NCBI GenBank assembly: GCA_934167495.1
Contig: CAKPKP010000002.1
Span: 85,272-149,271 of the forward strand
Source of the DNA: an uncultured Clostridia bacterium
GTDB lineage: Bacteria; Bacillota; Clostridia; TANB77; CAG-508
Length of the DNA stretch: 64,000 nucleotides
Reading direction: 5' to 3'
Made by a program: the position numbers and the translations under genes. The notes below the pieces were generated by a model. The model worked only from the letters and a program-made list of their open reading frames with translations, had not been told where the DNA came from and made no database searches. This document shows, piece by piece, positions 1 to 8,745 of this stretch (its first letter is position 1; every line of letters starts with the position of its first letter).

Positions 1-502
1 AAAAAGGCATCGCATTTTTGTCATCTATGTCTGAAAAAAATCTTCCTTCTAATAACTTATTTTTTAATTTTTCATTAATTTCAAAATAATCTGGATCAAC
101 AGCTAAAAATTCAGTCCTTTGAGAATAATTCATAGAATTATCTTGTGAAGTGCTATCTATTATATTAGTATATTCAGGAAATTCTATATTTGCTTTTCTT
201 GATAATGCAGATATATTTTGACTTGTTGATTTCAATTTCATAAGCTCATCTCTTGGAATATACGCATTTATTGAAGTATTTTGCCCAAAGTATCCTAAAT
301 TATATAAATTAAATTGTAGTTCAATAGTTGATGTATCAAATTCAGACAATTCATTGTATACTGACTCTTTGGTTGCATCTGATATTGTAAAAATAATAGT
401 TATTGAAAAAATTCCTATTATTATTCCAAGCATTGTTAAAAATGTTCTAAGTTTATTTGTTTTAAAAACTTTAAGAACCATTTTTATTGATTCATATAAC
501 AT
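1..502 (-). CDS. MacB-type ABC transporter permease, N-terminal part (cut by window edge)
   Basis: Reading from the ATG at 502 towards base 1, the frame stays open to the window edge, so only about the first 167 residues are present. The start is followed by a basic segment and then a membrane helix at about residues 21-45, rich in Ile, Thr and Phe. An extracytoplasmic domain follows, as in MacB permeases (helix, large external domain, three helices). The ATG lies one base beyond the TAG stop of the ATPase gene, so the genes are probably translationally coupled. With the ATPase and the adaptor upstream it forms a three-gene exporter operon for an unknown substrate (peptide, antibiotic or lipid). 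The C-terminal helices lie outside the window. Confidence 0.85.
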   Translation of the reverse strand, partial: MLYESIKMVLKVFKTNKLRTFLTMLGIIIGIFSITIIFTISDATKESVYNELSEFDTSTIELQFNLYNLGYFGQNTSINAYIPRDELMKLKSTSQNISALSRKANIEFPEYTNIIDSTSQDNSMNYSQRTEFLAVDPDYFEINEKLKNKLLEGRFFSDIDDKNAMPF

Positions 503-503
503 T

Positions 504-1187
504 CTATGCACCTACTTTCTCATCAGAAACAATTTTTCCATCTGATATTACAATTTTTCTTTTAGTTTGATTTGCAAGTTCCATATCGTGTGTAACTATT
601 ATTACAGTTTTACCTTCATTATTTAGATTTTTTAATATATCCATTATTTGTACTCCAGTTTTCTCATCAACTGCTCCAGTAGGTTCATCTGCAATAATTA
701 TATTTGGATTTGTTACCAAGGCTCTTGCTATTGCTACTCTTTGTTGCTGTCCACCAGATAGTTCATTTGGTTTATGTTTTAATCTGTCATATATATCTAG
801 CTTTCTTGCATATTCTTCTATTAATTTCTTTCTTGTTTTTCTTGGTACTTTTTTATAAATCAAAGGAATTTCTATATTTTCGTAAGCAGTAAGTTTTTGT
901 AATAAATTAAAGTTTTGAAATATAAATCCAAAATTTTTATTTCTTATAGTTGCTAATGCATTTTTTCTCTTTTTTCTAACATTTATTCCATTTAGAACAT
1001 ATTCGCCAGATATATCTGTATCTAGGCAAGATATAACATTTAACAATGTAGATTTTCCAGAACCTGATTTTCCAACTATAGCTACAAACTCACCTGCTTC
1101 AATTTTTAATGAAATACTGTTTAATGCAAGCACTTTATTTGTTTTAGTTAATTTATATTCTTTGACAATATTTTTTAATTCAATCAT
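504..1187 (-). CDS. ABC transporter ATP-binding protein (MacB/LolD type)
   Basis: This is the nucleotide-binding subunit that powers the adjacent MacB-type permease. It has Walker A (GKSGSGKST, near residue 40), the signature LSGGQQQR, Walker B ending in IIADEPTG, and the switch histidine in VTHDME. The length of about 227 residues is normal for the family. I chose the ATG at 1187 because homologues begin with M-I-E-L; a TTG two codons upstream at 1193 is also possible and is better spaced from an AGGA. The gene starts just after the adaptor stop and ends one base before the permease ATG, so all three are in one operon. Confidence 0.93.
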   Translation of the reverse strand: MIELKNIVKEYKLTKTNKVLALNSISLKIEAGEFVAIVGKSGSGKSTLLNVISCLDTDISGEYVLNGINVRKKRKNALATIRNKNFGFIFQNFNLLQKLTAYENIEIPLIYKKVPRKTRKKLIEEYARKLDIYDRLKHKPNELSGGQQQRVAIARALVTNPNIIIADEPTGAVDEKTGVQIMDILKNLNNEGKTVIIVTHDMELANQTKRKIVISDGKIVSDEKVGA

Positions 1188-1193
1188 TTTCAA

Positions 1194-2078
1194 TTACCAT
1201 TTCCTATAAATAATTTTTTTACCTTCTTCTAATCCTGAAATAATTTCTGCTTGTGTAGAACTTACAGTTCCAACTTCAACATAAGTTTTTGCTTCTTCTG
1301 GTATTGCTTCCCAATATGAATTTAAAACTTCTTGTTTAAAATCTTCTGTAACTACAAAGTATCTTCCTGCTTCATCCATTTGTAAAGCATCATATGGTAT
1401 TACAATCATATTCTCTACTTCTTTAGTGATAATTTTAACAGAAGTACCATATCCAAATCTTATATCATCTGAGTAATCCATAGATATTTTTACATTAAAT
1501 CTTCCATTTGAAGGTAATTTTGATATATATGAAACTGTACCTTCTACTTCTCTATTTAATGCTGTAATTTTTATAATTGCTTTTTGTCCTTCTTCAATAT
1601 TTACAACATCTGCTTCAGAAACAGTCATTAAAACACCTACTTCATCTAGGTCATATACTTTGTAGCTTTTAGTAGTAGCTGTTGATTGATTTCCATATGA
1701 ACTTTGAGAATTATCTATCTCAAAAAATAATCCATCTATTGGTGATGTAATATATCTTGCAGTTCCAGCTCCAGATACCTTCATTAATCTTTCTTTTGCT
1801 GATACTTCTTCTCCATCTGAAACATATTGTTCAGTTATTTTTTCATAATTTTCAATGCTAATATCTTGTACATTGAATGATTGAATTTCACCAGTTCCTC
1901 TAACATATGTTGTTACTGAATCTCTTTTTACTACATATGAATTTAAAGAACTTTCCATACTAATATTCTCTAATTCAGATACTGTATCAAATTTAGATTT
2001 AAATAAGCAATATCCTCCATACCCTAAGCTTGCAATAATTATAATAACTATTAAAATCGCTATAATTACTTTTTTCAT
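1194..2078 (-). CDS. HlyD/MacA-like membrane fusion protein of ABC exporter
   Basis: This is the extracytoplasmic adaptor subunit that links a MacB-type permease to its substrate. A single N-terminal membrane anchor (about residues 3-24) precedes a biotinyl-lipoyl-like hairpin segment and a beta-barrel region typical of RND/HlyD adaptors (Y-I-T-S-P-I-D-G lipoyl motif, then a G-x-x-A-I-I-K-I segment). The C-terminal G-L-E-E-G-K-K-I-I motif is typical of the family. The ATG at 2078 is preceded by AAGGAG at good spacing; an upstream in-frame ATG lacks a ribosome binding site. At about 294 residues it is short, as in Firmicutes. It is the first gene of the operon. Confidence 0.88.
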   Translation of the reverse strand: MKKVIIAILIVIIIIASLGYGGYCLFKSKFDTVSELENISMESSLNSYVVKRDSVTTYVRGTGEIQSFNVQDISIENYEKITEQYVSDGEEVSAKERLMKVSGAGTARYITSPIDGLFFEIDNSQSSYGNQSTATTKSYKVYDLDEVGVLMTVSEADVVNIEEGQKAIIKITALNREVEGTVSYISKLPSNGRFNVKISMDYSDDIRFGYGTSVKIITKEVENMIVIPYDALQMDEAGRYFVVTEDFKQEVLNSYWEAIPEEAKTYVEVGTVSSTQAEIISGLEEGKKIIYRKW

Positions 2079-2173
2079 AAAATATATCTCCTTTTTATTT
2101 TTAATTACATATTGCATAATATCATATATAAATACAAAATAATAGTATTTTTTTATTTTATTTTAAATTATTT

Positions 2174-2221
2174 AAAAAAATGCAAGACCTTTAAACATAT
2201 TTTTAATATATTTAAAGGTCT
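2174..2221 (-). terminator. Rho-independent terminator of the sigma/ectodomain fusion gene
   Basis: An 11-bp perfect inverted repeat (agacctttaaa / tttaaaggtct) lies just after the stop at 2252. On the minus strand it is followed by a run of seven T. Confidence 0.85.
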
Positions 2222-2251
2222 ATACATAAACATATATATTAATTAAATATT

Positions 2252-4051
2252 TTACTGTTCCTTAGTTAAATCTATTTCAAAGCTTCCTATATTTGTGTAT
2301 TCTATATTTTTTATTCCATTTCCATCTTGTGAAACAATTTTTATACTAGAGTTATCTATGCTATTTTCAATTAAGATAATATCCGTTACTTCTAATGATG
2401 CATTTTCAAAAGTTCCTCTAGTTGGTTCTATTTGTCCTGTAGCCCATTCTTCTTCTTTTCCATCTGTATATGTTATCTTCCTTTTACTTTCTGAACTAAA
2501 TGAATTTATTTCTTCTCCATTTGCATTAAATATTTTATATGCTCTAGGTCCAATATATTCTGTGTTATTTGCGTCTGTTAATTTTTCTTTATTAACATTA
2601 TCATATATAGAATGTACTTTAACTATTGTTTGTAAAGGTGTAACAACTACACTTTCAATTGTTTGTGTTAAATTTTTATTTTCATAAATTACATCATTAC
2701 AACTAACTTGTATTTTTTTTGAATTCTGAACTGCTTTTTCTTTTGATAAATCAATGTTAAATTCTCCATCAATTTCTAAGTATGTATCTAAATCATTAGT
2801 TTGTCTTTCCTCTGTCGTTATAACCCAATCTTTCATTGTTAATGTAAATTCTGTTTTATCTCCTAATTCTTTATCTGTTAAGAAATACATTTGATATATT
2901 TTATATTCATATTCTGAAACTTGTGTTATAGATTGTGGAGCTATTTTTATAAAATAATACTCACCATCTATAATCGCAAATCGATTTGTTAATCTATATA
3001 CATATTTAACGTTTTCACTCCATCCCGGTTTAAGATTATAAGAAACTCGTATTGAATCTGATATTGTTTTTCCAGCATATTTTTCTAAAATTACTTGTTT
3101 TTTTATTTTTCTTTCAATTTCTCCTGTTTTTTCATTAAGTACACTTTCATACATATTACTATCTATATCATCAGTAGCATTTATATATTCCTCTGTTAAA
3201 ATTGGTTTGCCTATTTTTAAATACTTTTTATCTTGCTCGCTTAACTTCAAGTCAAACTCTAATATAGTAAATCCTTCATCACAAATAGTTGATACTAATT
3301 CTATACTACTCTCACTTGGAGCTTGTATTATTTCATCTTGTACTTCTTCTTTGTACTTTTCATATTCATCTGAAAAGTTTATATTAAACCATTTAAATAC
3401 TGGTTTCCCCGATATTTTAATATTAGTTATTGCGTATACAGCGCCACTTACAACAGTTGTAGCTATAAGTATACCAATTATTATCTTAGATAATTTGTTC
3501 ATTTCATCAAATCCTTTCTTTATTAAAATATTTCTTAATTGCATTTTTCCTCTATGAACTAACTTTTGGGTATTTTGGAGAGTTTCTCCTAGTATTTTAG
3601 AGACTTCTTCATATGATAATTCTTCGATTTTAATAAGATATATTGCATTTTTATATTTTTCACCTAAAAGTTCTATTGATTCAAGTAATTCCTTTTTAGA
3701 TTCTTCTTTTGAAATAATTTCTAATACATCTTTTTCAATCCTTTCATCTTTATTATATAAATACTTTTCTACTATTTCATTTCTTAAATTTTCAGTTTTA
3801 ATATAATTTAATGATAAATATTTTGCTTTTAAATATATATATGTTTTAAAAGAATAATTTTCCTTAATCTTATTTTGCATAACATATATAAAAGTTTCTT
3901 GTGTTAAATCTTCTGCTTTTTGATAATCTTTCACTATATTATAGATGAAATATTCAATTTTATTTTTATATTTATTGTATAATATTTCAAAAGCCTCTTT
4001 ATTACCATTTAAATAATCATTATACAATTTTTTATCTAAATCATTCTCCAT
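2252..4051 (-). CDS. Membrane-tethered ECF sigma factor fused to DUF4179-like ectodomain
   Basis: This single 599-residue protein has an ECF sigma factor at the N terminus and a transmembrane sensor-like part at the C terminus. Region 2 is at about residues 10-80 (EDLTQETF at 47-54 is the usual core). Region 4 is at about 115-175 (helix-turn-helix around LSYEEVSKILGE). A membrane helix follows at about 188-207, then an outside domain of about 390 residues related to those of the genes at 8746 and 13264 (shared KISGKPVF-W motif). It has no separate cytoplasmic anti-sigma domain, so the sigma factor should be held at the membrane. Release by proteolysis is my inference. Met184 just before the helix is preceded by AAAGGA, so the C-terminal half might also be made alone. 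Confidence 0.88.
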   Translation of the reverse strand: MENDLDKKLYNDYLNGNKEAFEILYNKYKNKIEYFIYNIVKDYQKAEDLTQETFIYVMQNKIKENYSFKTYIYLKAKYLSLNYIKTENLRNEIVEKYLYNKDERIEKDVLEIISKEESKKELLESIELLGEKYKNAIYLIKIEELSYEEVSKILGETLQNTQKLVHRGKMQLRNILIKKGFDEMNKLSKIIIGILIATTVVSGAVYAITNIKISGKPVFKWFNINFSDEYEKYKEEVQDEIIQAPSESSIELVSTICDEGFTILEFDLKLSEQDKKYLKIGKPILTEEYINATDDIDSNMYESVLNEKTGEIERKIKKQVILEKYAGKTISDSIRVSYNLKPGWSENVKYVYRLTNRFAIIDGEYYFIKIAPQSITQVSEYEYKIYQMYFLTDKELGDKTEFTLTMKDWVITTEERQTNDLDTYLEIDGEFNIDLSKEKAVQNSKKIQVSCNDVIYENKNLTQTIESVVVTPLQTIVKVHSIYDNVNKEKLTDANNTEYIGPRAYKIFNANGEEINSFSSESKRKITYTDGKEEEWATGQIEPTRGTFENASLEVTDIILIENSIDNSSIKIVSQDGNGIKNIEYTNIGSFEIDLTKEQ

Positions 4052-4220
4052 TTTTACCTACCTTCATATATATAAACCAATAACTTTAAAAAAAATTCCA
4101 AAATATAATAAATTTTCTATATTTTTTGTAAAATATGAGTTATTATATCCTTAGTTTTTGCTTTTTTCAAACTTTCATCTTCAAAATGTCTGTTAGATTA
4201 TTTATATAATGTACATAAAA

Positions 4221-4252
4221 AATAGATTAGTTATATTTCAAACTAATCTATT
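4221..4252 (-). terminator. Terminator of sigma/anti-sigma operon 4268-6152
   Basis: Twelve-base arms (aatagattagtt / aactaatctatt) flank an 8-base loop. On the minus strand the hairpin runs into TTTTTTATG. Confidence 0.85.
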
Positions 4253-4267
4253 ACTAATAAATTTTAT

Positions 4268-5605
4268 CTATTTCATTTTTTCCAACTCAATAATTACAGG
4301 TTCATCTTTATATACAATTCTTACTTTTAATTTATCTGTTGCATCATATGATGTAAGTTCAAAAGTTTCATAAAAGCTAAATTTACCCCCATCTATAAAA
4401 TTATTGTTTTGTCTTCTTCCAGGTCGCATTGAACATCCAAATTTTTCACCTTTTTCATTTTCCACATAAGTTACATCCTCACCTACCACTTTAGAGTTGC
4501 CTTCTTCACCAGCAAATTTTAACACTTCTATTGTTATTGGATTCATTGATTTATTCCATTCCTTTAAAGCTTCTCTATACTCTGGTTCATAGTTTATTAT
4601 CCTGTTATATTCATTATTATCAATTACTCCATCGTTTTGTTGTTTCCTTAAATCTTTTATTATTTCTGGTTCTTCTGGTTGTTCTCCAATATTTGATATT
4701 ATAATTCCTAATTCAAATCCCGTATTAGTTAGAGTTGCATTAGTTATTTCAAAATCTGACTCTTCGCAACTAATAACTCTATATGATATAGTTTGCCTAT
4801 TATACATTTCTTCTGGAACATCAAATTCCATAGTCCAATTACCTTTTATATTTACTATGCTGTCTTCATTTTCTATATAATCATTTCTCTTTAAACTGAT
4901 TGTTGAAAATTGAAATTTTAACTTTTTACTTTTTGGAAAACTTTTAGTGTCTGTGGATATATTATAAACTAAATTTATTATTCCATTTTCTTTATCTCGG
5001 CTTTCTATAAAATAATTTAATCCACATTTATAATAATTTATATTATCTAAACCATTTTCTTTGCAATAATTATTAAAAGTTTCTTTATTAGTACAAAATA
5101 GAATATTATTATTTTCATCAATTACTACTAAATCTTTTAATTCTACAGTGCGTATATCATTTATATCAATAGTTTCATTAATAACCTTATCTATTTCTAT
5201 AGTAAAATGTGTGCTAATATTCAAATCATCCATTAAAAAATTATCAACTTTTGTACTAACATCAATATTTTCTAAATTTTCTTCTTTATTATCATCTATT
5301 ATTTGGCTATTAAATTCAACATAATCCATTTCAGGTTCTGCGATATATCCATTTTGAACGGCTTTATCAATTCCTTTTCCTAATCCAAATCTTACTTCTA
5401 TTTTATCTAAATTTGTTGCTACTGCTACCCCTGATATTAATAAACATCCTGTACATAAGCCTACAATTATTTTCTTTTTCATAAAACACTTCAAATCTAT
5501 TTCATTACTTTTTGGAATATTCTGATATTTTCTATTTTTTTCTTCAAATCTAGTTGCTGCAATATTAAATTTTAATTCTTCTAAAAGTTCTTTATTATTT
5601 TTCAT
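4268..5605 (-). CDS. Membrane-anchored DUF4179-like protein, putative anti-sigma factor
   Basis: The protein has a basic cytoplasmic stretch of about 40 residues, one membrane helix (I-V-G-L-C-T-G-C-L-L-I-S-G-V), then a motif D-K-A-V-Q-N-G-Y-I typical of DUF4179 proteins and a large external domain. DUF4179 proteins are commonly encoded next to ECF sigma factors and act as anti-sigma or sensor partners. Here the gene overlaps the 3' end of the sigma gene at 5595-6152. I chose the ATG at 5605 because the GGGG in the sigma gene end is about 10 bases upstream of it; an ATG at 5614 is also possible. The external domain is clearly diverged from those at 2252, 8746 and 13264. Confidence 0.8.
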   Translation of the reverse strand: MKNNKELLEELKFNIAATRFEEKNRKYQNIPKSNEIDLKCFMKKKIIVGLCTGCLLISGVAVATNLDKIEVRFGLGKGIDKAVQNGYIAEPEMDYVEFNSQIIDDNKEENLENIDVSTKVDNFLMDDLNISTHFTIEIDKVINETIDINDIRTVELKDLVVIDENNNILFCTNKETFNNYCKENGLDNINYYKCGLNYFIESRDKENGIINLVYNISTDTKSFPKSKKLKFQFSTISLKRNDYIENEDSIVNIKGNWTMEFDVPEEMYNRQTISYRVISCEESDFEITNATLTNTGFELGIIISNIGEQPEEPEIIKDLRKQQNDGVIDNNEYNRIINYEPEYREALKEWNKSMNPITIEVLKFAGEEGNSKVVGEDVTYVENEKGEKFGCSMRPGRRQNNNFIDGGKFSFYETFELTSYDATDKLKVRIVYKDEPVIIELEKMK

Positions 5606-6152
5606 CAAAATCATACCCCTTTTCCTTTAAAACTTTTTTTATTTTTTTCCTTATCCTATATAATTTTATCTTTACCTTTGATTGAGTAATATTACAACAT
5701 TCAGATATTTCTCGAATACTTTTTTCTTCATAATAATATTTAATAAAAATTTCTTTATCCTCGTCTTTTAATTTTTTTGCTTCATCAACAATAATTTGTG
5801 TTTTTTCATTTTCTATAAAATCCAACTCTATATTGTTATGCTCTATAAGTTCTTCTTCGTAATCTTCTATATTCTCATTTAATTTCAAACTTCTACATTT
5901 TTTCTTTATTAAGTTTTTTGTTATACCACCTATGTAGGACGACATCTCCTTATTAATATCTAACTTGTGTGTATTTTTCCATACAGCCAAAAATACATCT
6001 AATACAATTTCATCTATATCTTCATTTGAAAAATTTATATATGATTTTCTTATTATTGTATAAACATAATTTGAAAAATCTTTTACTATATCTTCAATTT
6101 TCAGTTTGTTTTGATAAATATAACTTGATATTTTTCTATTTTTAATTTCCAC
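5595..6152 (-). CDS. ECF RNA polymerase sigma factor
   Basis: This 185-residue sigma-70 family protein has region 2 (S-N-E-D-I-D-E-I-V-L-D-V-F-L) at about residues 35-75 and region 4 with the helix-turn-helix I-R-E-I-S-E-C-C-N-I-T-Q-S-K-V-K at about 140-165, ending in a basic tail. It should direct RNA polymerase to a small regulon under control of the overlapping membrane protein gene downstream. The only reasonable start is GTG at 6152, with GGAG about 12 bases upstream, so initiation may be weak. Of the five sigma factors in the window it is the most diverged. Confidence 0.88.
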   Translation of the reverse strand: MEIKNRKISSYIYQNKLKIEDIVKDFSNYVYTIIRKSYINFSNEDIDEIVLDVFLAVWKNTHKLDINKEMSSYIGGITKNLIKKKCRSLKLNENIEDYEEELIEHNNIELDFIENEKTQIIVDEAKKLKDEDKEIFIKYYYEEKSIREISECCNITQSKVKIKLYRIRKKIKKVLKEKGYDFDEK

Positions 6153-6291
6153 TTTAAATTTAAACTCCTTATATTTTTAAGATATCTTTCATTTGTATAT
6201 TACCATAATTTTTTATTTGGTTACACTTTTTCTAAGATTTATAAATTCATATTTATTTCCAAACATACTATATCAATTTTATAGTATAAAT

Positions 6292-6328
6292 AAAAATCCC
6301 AATTGAATATAAATCCAATTGAGATTTT
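6292..6328 (-). terminator. Terminator of the D,D-carboxypeptidase gene
   Basis: An inverted repeat with arms around atcccaattg / caattgagat lies 15 bases after the stop at 6343 and runs into TTTTTATTT on the minus strand. Confidence 0.8.
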
Positions 6329-6342
6329 ATCATTATATATAT

Positions 6343-7557
6343 CTATTCAGTTTTTAAAACATTAAACCAATTTCCATAAATGCATTTCATCATATTCTTT
6401 ACAGTTATTTTTTCAATGTCAGATTCTGCTATTAAATTTACAGACGATATTTCTTCTCCATTAATTAAATATTTTACTGTTCCTAATTTCTGTCCTTTAC
6501 TTATTGGAGCTGATATATTTTCATCTATTGCTACTACCTGTTCTACATTAGAAGCTTCCCCTTTTTTTATGAAAGCTCCTCCATCAGACTCATAAATTAA
6601 ATTTACCGTATCTTCTACTCCTTTTGACAACTCTACTGCGTTTACAATTTCTCCTTTAGTAGCCAGCTTTTTATATTCATAATTATTAAATCCATAATCT
6701 AATAATTTTTTTGCTTCTTCAAAACGAATTTTAGTTGTAGGAGCTCTCATTATTACAGCTATTAAAGACAAATCATTTCTTGTAGCACTCGCTGATAAAT
6801 TATAAAGTGCAAGTGAAGTAGAACCTGTTTTTAAACCAGTTGCACCTTGATAATTTCTTATAAGTTTATTTGTATTTACTAGTTCTGACTTTCCATCTCT
6901 TAATGAATCCATATATATTGTTGTGTAATTTTTTACATCTGGATGATTATTAAGTAATTCTTTTGACATAAGTGCAATGTCATAACTTGATGTAACATGC
7001 CCATCTTCATCTATTCCATGACAATTCTTAAATGTAGTATCATTCATTCCTAGTTCTTTTGCTCTTTTATTCATTTGTTCAACAAATGCTTCTTCACTTC
7101 CTGCTAAAAATTCTGCCATTGCAACAACACAGTCATTTGCTGAAACAACACATATTGCTTTTATCATTTCGTCTACACTAAGTGTTTCTTTTGTATCTAA
7201 CCAAATTTGTGAGCCTCCCATTGATGAAGCTTTTTCACTGCATGGAACTTTATCTTGCAATGTTATTTTTCCACTGTCTAATGCTTCAAATATTAACAAT
7301 ACACTCATTATTTTTGTAACACTTGCTGGTCTTAATTTTTCATGTGCATTATGTTCATATAAAACTTCTCCAGTTGTTTGTTCAATTAATATTGCACTTC
7401 CAGATTCTAAATTTAAAAAGTTTTCATTTGTTGCATCTGCTGAAACCTCTATTGCATATGGATATTCTGACCATGTATATGAATTTTCAGTTGCAAAGCA
7501 GATTGGTGTTAATAAGATAACAATTAATAACATTGTAACTATAAATTTATTGCACAT
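6343..7557 (-). CDS. Serine-type D-Ala-D-Ala carboxypeptidase (PBP5/DacF-like)
   Basis: This enzyme trims the terminal D-alanine from peptidoglycan stem peptides outside the cell membrane. A signal peptide occupies about residues 1-22. The penicillin-binding catalytic motifs are all present: S79-V-T-K82, S139-A-N141 and K243-T-G. A beta-rich C-terminal domain follows, as in PBP5/DacF, and the final stretch (K-N-M-M-K-C-I-Y-G-N-W-F-N-V-L) could be the membrane-binding helix. The 404-residue length is normal. AGGAGG lies at the right distance from the ATG. It has its own terminator and sits between two sigma/ectodomain units, so it could be a cell-envelope target of one of them; that is inference. 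Confidence 0.93.
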   Translation of the reverse strand: MCNKFIVTMLLIVILLTPICFATENSYTWSEYPYAIEVSADATNENFLNLESGSAILIEQTTGEVLYEHNAHEKLRPASVTKIMSVLLIFEALDSGKITLQDKVPCSEKASSMGGSQIWLDTKETLSVDEMIKAICVVSANDCVVAMAEFLAGSEEAFVEQMNKRAKELGMNDTTFKNCHGIDEDGHVTSSYDIALMSKELLNNHPDVKNYTTIYMDSLRDGKSELVNTNKLIRNYQGATGLKTGSTSLALYNLSASATRNDLSLIAVIMRAPTTKIRFEEAKKLLDYGFNNYEYKKLATKGEIVNAVELSKGVEDTVNLIYESDGGAFIKKGEASNVEQVVAIDENISAPISKGQKLGTVKYLINGEEISSVNLIAESDIEKITVKNMMKCIYGNWFNVLKTE

Positions 7558-7644
7558 ATATATACCTCCTAAATTAGTTAATATAATATATGTGCAACAT
7601 ATCTATTTATGAATATATTTAATTATATGTGTAGCTTAATTTTC

Positions 7645-8565
7645 TTATTTATAAATATCTATATTAAATTCTTCATTAGTAGCATTATTATTAAACTTAT
7701 AAGTATCCATTATATTAAATTTCTCTATTTTCTCCATACTGTTGTACTCATAATAATTATATGTCATCTCAAGAGTGTACCCACTATTTACTTGCCTAGA
7801 TTTATCAATACACAATTTATAAATTTTTTCATTTTCTATATATTTTATATCAATAATTTGAACTCCATTCTCTGGTTGAAAATAATATATAAGTCTAACT
7901 TCAGCATCTAAATTATTATTTACATCTTTTATAAAGTTATTAAATACATCATTATTATAATTTTTTAATTCTGCCTCATTTATTACAACGCAATTATCTT
8001 GCAAAGCCTGTTCAATTGAATATTCTTTTGGTAATGTTTTTATATTTTTATATTTACTCATAAAATCTTTATTTGCTATAGTTTTAAAAACTTCTATTTT
8101 ATCTGATTTCGTGCTATTATCAATAATTATACAAATTCCATTATTCTTCTCATCAAATTCTTCAGAAAGTGGCACTTTTTTTAACCCAATATATAAAGTA
8201 TTATCTTCTATATATAATTCACCAAGTGTAAGCCTCATCATTGAAGTATTTTCAACAGCTGTAATAATCATATATTTATTATTGAAATCTTCTTCTGACA
8301 TATATTGTATATTATTACATATGTTTTTAAATGATACATACTCTTGGTAATTCTCAATTTTTTTATAATAAATCTTATTCATGTACCCATCCATATTTTG
8401 TGTAGAAAGAGTCATTTGAAGGGTAAATAATTCATACTCATATTTTTCTTGTCTTTCTTCTTTTATATTAGTATTTTTATTAACTATATTATTATAATTA
8501 AATAACACTAATATTAAGACTGCTAAAATACATATTGAAATTATTGGTAAAAAAATTTTTTTCAT
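7645..8565 (-). CDS. Membrane-anchored protein with DUF4362-like external domain
   Basis: I do not know its function. It has a single N-terminal membrane anchor (about residues 3-24) and an external domain of 280 residues. The stretch L-P-K-E-Y-S-I-E-Q-A-L-Q-D-N-C-V-V followed by a helix and an I-I-D-I-K-Y strand resembles the DUF4362 layout (x-Y-S-V-E-x-A-x-x-N-G-x-V). It also matches, less closely, both repeats of the ectodomain of the fusion protein at 10815-13085. It may therefore be a sensor domain circulating among the signalling proteins of this array, present here without a sigma part. A TTATTCTCC upstream corresponds to a GGAGAATAA ribosome site before the ATG. Confidence 0.7.
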   Translation of the reverse strand: MKKIFLPIISICILAVLILVLFNYNNIVNKNTNIKEERQEKYEYELFTLQMTLSTQNMDGYMNKIYYKKIENYQEYVSFKNICNNIQYMSEEDFNNKYMIITAVENTSMMRLTLGELYIEDNTLYIGLKKVPLSEEFDEKNNGICIIIDNSTKSDKIEVFKTIANKDFMSKYKNIKTLPKEYSIEQALQDNCVVINEAELKNYNNDVFNNFIKDVNNNLDAEVRLIYYFQPENGVQIIDIKYIENEKIYKLCIDKSRQVNSGYTLEMTYNYYEYNSMEKIEKFNIMDTYKFNNNATNEEFNIDIYK

Positions 8566-8745
8566 TATTTATTCTCCTTATATTTTTTTATCTATATTAA
8601 TAAAATACTATATGAATTATTCTTTTCTATTAAGAACCTTATAAATATTTTTGACCTTTGTTTATATATTATTTTATAGCTTTCATTATGCATTTGATTA
8701 TATCATAAATATTGTAATTATGTCTTTATTTAATTTATAATTTTT